64,000 nt of DNA, taken from assembly GCA_015680905.1 (NCBI GenBank), contig CM027378.1, positions 104,863,501 through 104,927,500 of the forward strand, in the 5' to 3' direction. The position numbers were made by a program, and so were the translations under genes. This DNA is from Coptis chinensis (lineage: Eukaryota; Streptophyta; Magnoliopsida; Ranunculales; Ranunculaceae). The notes under the pieces were generated by a model that made no database searches, was not told where the DNA came from, and worked only from the letters and a program-made list of their open reading frames with translations. This document shows, one piece after another, positions 62,880 through 64,000 of this stretch (the stretch's first letter is position 1; each line of letters opens with the position of its first letter).

Positions 62880-64000
62880 AGTTGATCTATAATAGCCAAC
62901 TGTGTACGTAGATCCTCCCGCAGTGTCTCTACAAAAAATAGCAATAAAAATCAAATTCACAAATGCTTCTATTAGTTATCAAATTATAATATTGTAGTTA
63001 TATGATTTTAACTATTTGGGATCATCGAAAACTTATAAAAATACCTTGAAATGACATGTGATGAGTCATTTTAATAGTCTGATCTGATCCACTAAAACCA
63101 TCACATAAACCAAAAAAAAAAAAACTTCTAATCACCAACAAAATAAAACTATAGATATTAAGTGGTGAAATCCATATGGCTGTTTTTTTTTACATATGAA
63201 TAAAGAAAACTTAAAAATAGCAGGGAAAAGAGCAACTAAGCAAGATAAATATAATAATAAACTAAATCCAACGAAAAAACATTTCAAAAGGAGTCAAGAC
63301 TCCACAAATTTGCATTTAATCTCATAACTTTACGTAACCTTACAAAATACATGGATTAGAACATACACTGATTAAGAGAATTCATAGTTGACAAATCTTA
63401 GACTGCATATTAACAACCCGTATCATTCTTCCTTTCTGTAATATTATAACTAAGGTGAATAAGATACAACATTAATTAACCTATTTATTCTTGCATAAAT
63501 TAAAATATTATTTGGCATCACACACTCACACCTATCACAAATTAACACTGTGTGCAACACATCCTTCAACTCTTAATCGTAAAATATCGTATAAGTGGCG
63601 GTTGAGTCGAAGCCTAGTGTCAGTGAAATTACTTTGCTAATTATTTCCAAGAAAGGTCGTCTATACCAACCTCGGCTTAAAAGAGCAAAAATGATAGAGA
63701 ATAGAAGTTGTTATAAGTGTAATTGGAATGCTATTGCAAAATGTAGTGTCACTAAACTTAAAAACTGAAAAAATAAAAATGTCTTTTGAAAAAAGTGAAC
63801 TGATAAGAATAGTGTACCATTTAAATCTATAAAAAAAAATAAGATCAAACTCTACTAATAAAACAGGTACCTCACTTAAATGCTATTTGTTTCTACACTG
63901 TTCTTTCTTCAAACTCCAGTCGTGGGTGCAAGTTTGCTCAGCCGTGTACCCCATAAAAAATGAGCAACCCATGGAAAGAAAATAGCACCTGCAATTGGCT
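62880..64000. other. Right end, nothing recognised
   Basis: AT-rich non-coding sequence with no recognised gene or repeat. Confidence 0.4.

Overview
The window is AT-rich nuclear DNA of a flowering plant, probably a eudicot; I cannot name the species. The evidence is intron-containing plant gene families (FAR1/FHY3-related, ERECTA-like, type III polyketide synthase, PDR-type ABC transporter, CCT-theta, SUD1/CER9), plant Ty1-copia and Ty3/Athila-like retrotransposons, CACTA, hAT, Mutator-like and Helitron elements, and long (TA)n tracts. Almost everything is mobile DNA. The only ordinary host genes are a nearly complete type III polyketide synthase (minus strand, about 33.3-35.1 kb) and a truncated ERECTA-like receptor-kinase fragment (11.7-12.3 kb).

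Layout. (1) 266-10728 is a giant palindrome. Two inverted arms of about 3.6 kb each carry a FAR1/FHY3-type MULE transposase gene. The arms face each other across a 3.3-kb spacer of repeats, and CCTTTT abuts both outer ends. (2) 10.7-14.5 kb holds a (TA)n tract, the ERECTA-like pseudogene and a GATATA-rich element with a 10-bp target duplication. (3) 14537-27335 is a 12.8-kb Ty3/Athila-like LTR retrotransposon with 1.64-kb LTRs and ATAAT target duplications. It keeps gag and protease remnants but no recognisable reverse transcriptase. (4) 27.3-33.3 kb holds fold-back MITEs, (TA)n tracts and a hAT MITE. (5) 33.3-35.1 kb is the polyketide synthase, with a Helitron-type terminus about 140 bp upstream of its start. 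(6) 36.4-38.4 kb holds a Tourist-like and a hAT MITE.

(7) 39.6-59.7 kb is a nest. Two similar LTR-like repeats (39583-40189, and 43203-43398 plus 59363-59742) bracket non-coding DNA. The second repeat is split by a Ty1-copia element (43399-59362). That copia element has a hAT element in its 5' LTR and a Helitron in its leader; the Helitron contains a 5S-rRNA-like stretch. A 6.4-kb CACTA element lies inside the copia reverse transcriptase. The CACTA element has no transposase that I can see, but it carries same-strand, intron-containing pieces of about five host genes: CCT-theta, a PDR/ABCG transporter, a G3BP-like RRM protein, SUD1/CER9 and an F-box/LRR protein. (8) 59.8-64 kb holds degenerate LTR remnants, a hAT MITE with a tRNA-promoter-like stretch, another Helitron-type end and a roughly 60-bp tandem repeat.

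The strongest leads are the gene-collecting CACTA element, the palindromic transposon with its transposase gene inside the inverted arms, and the unusual active-site residues of the polyketide synthase. All motif and family calls come from reading the sequence and from remembered family features; no database was searched.
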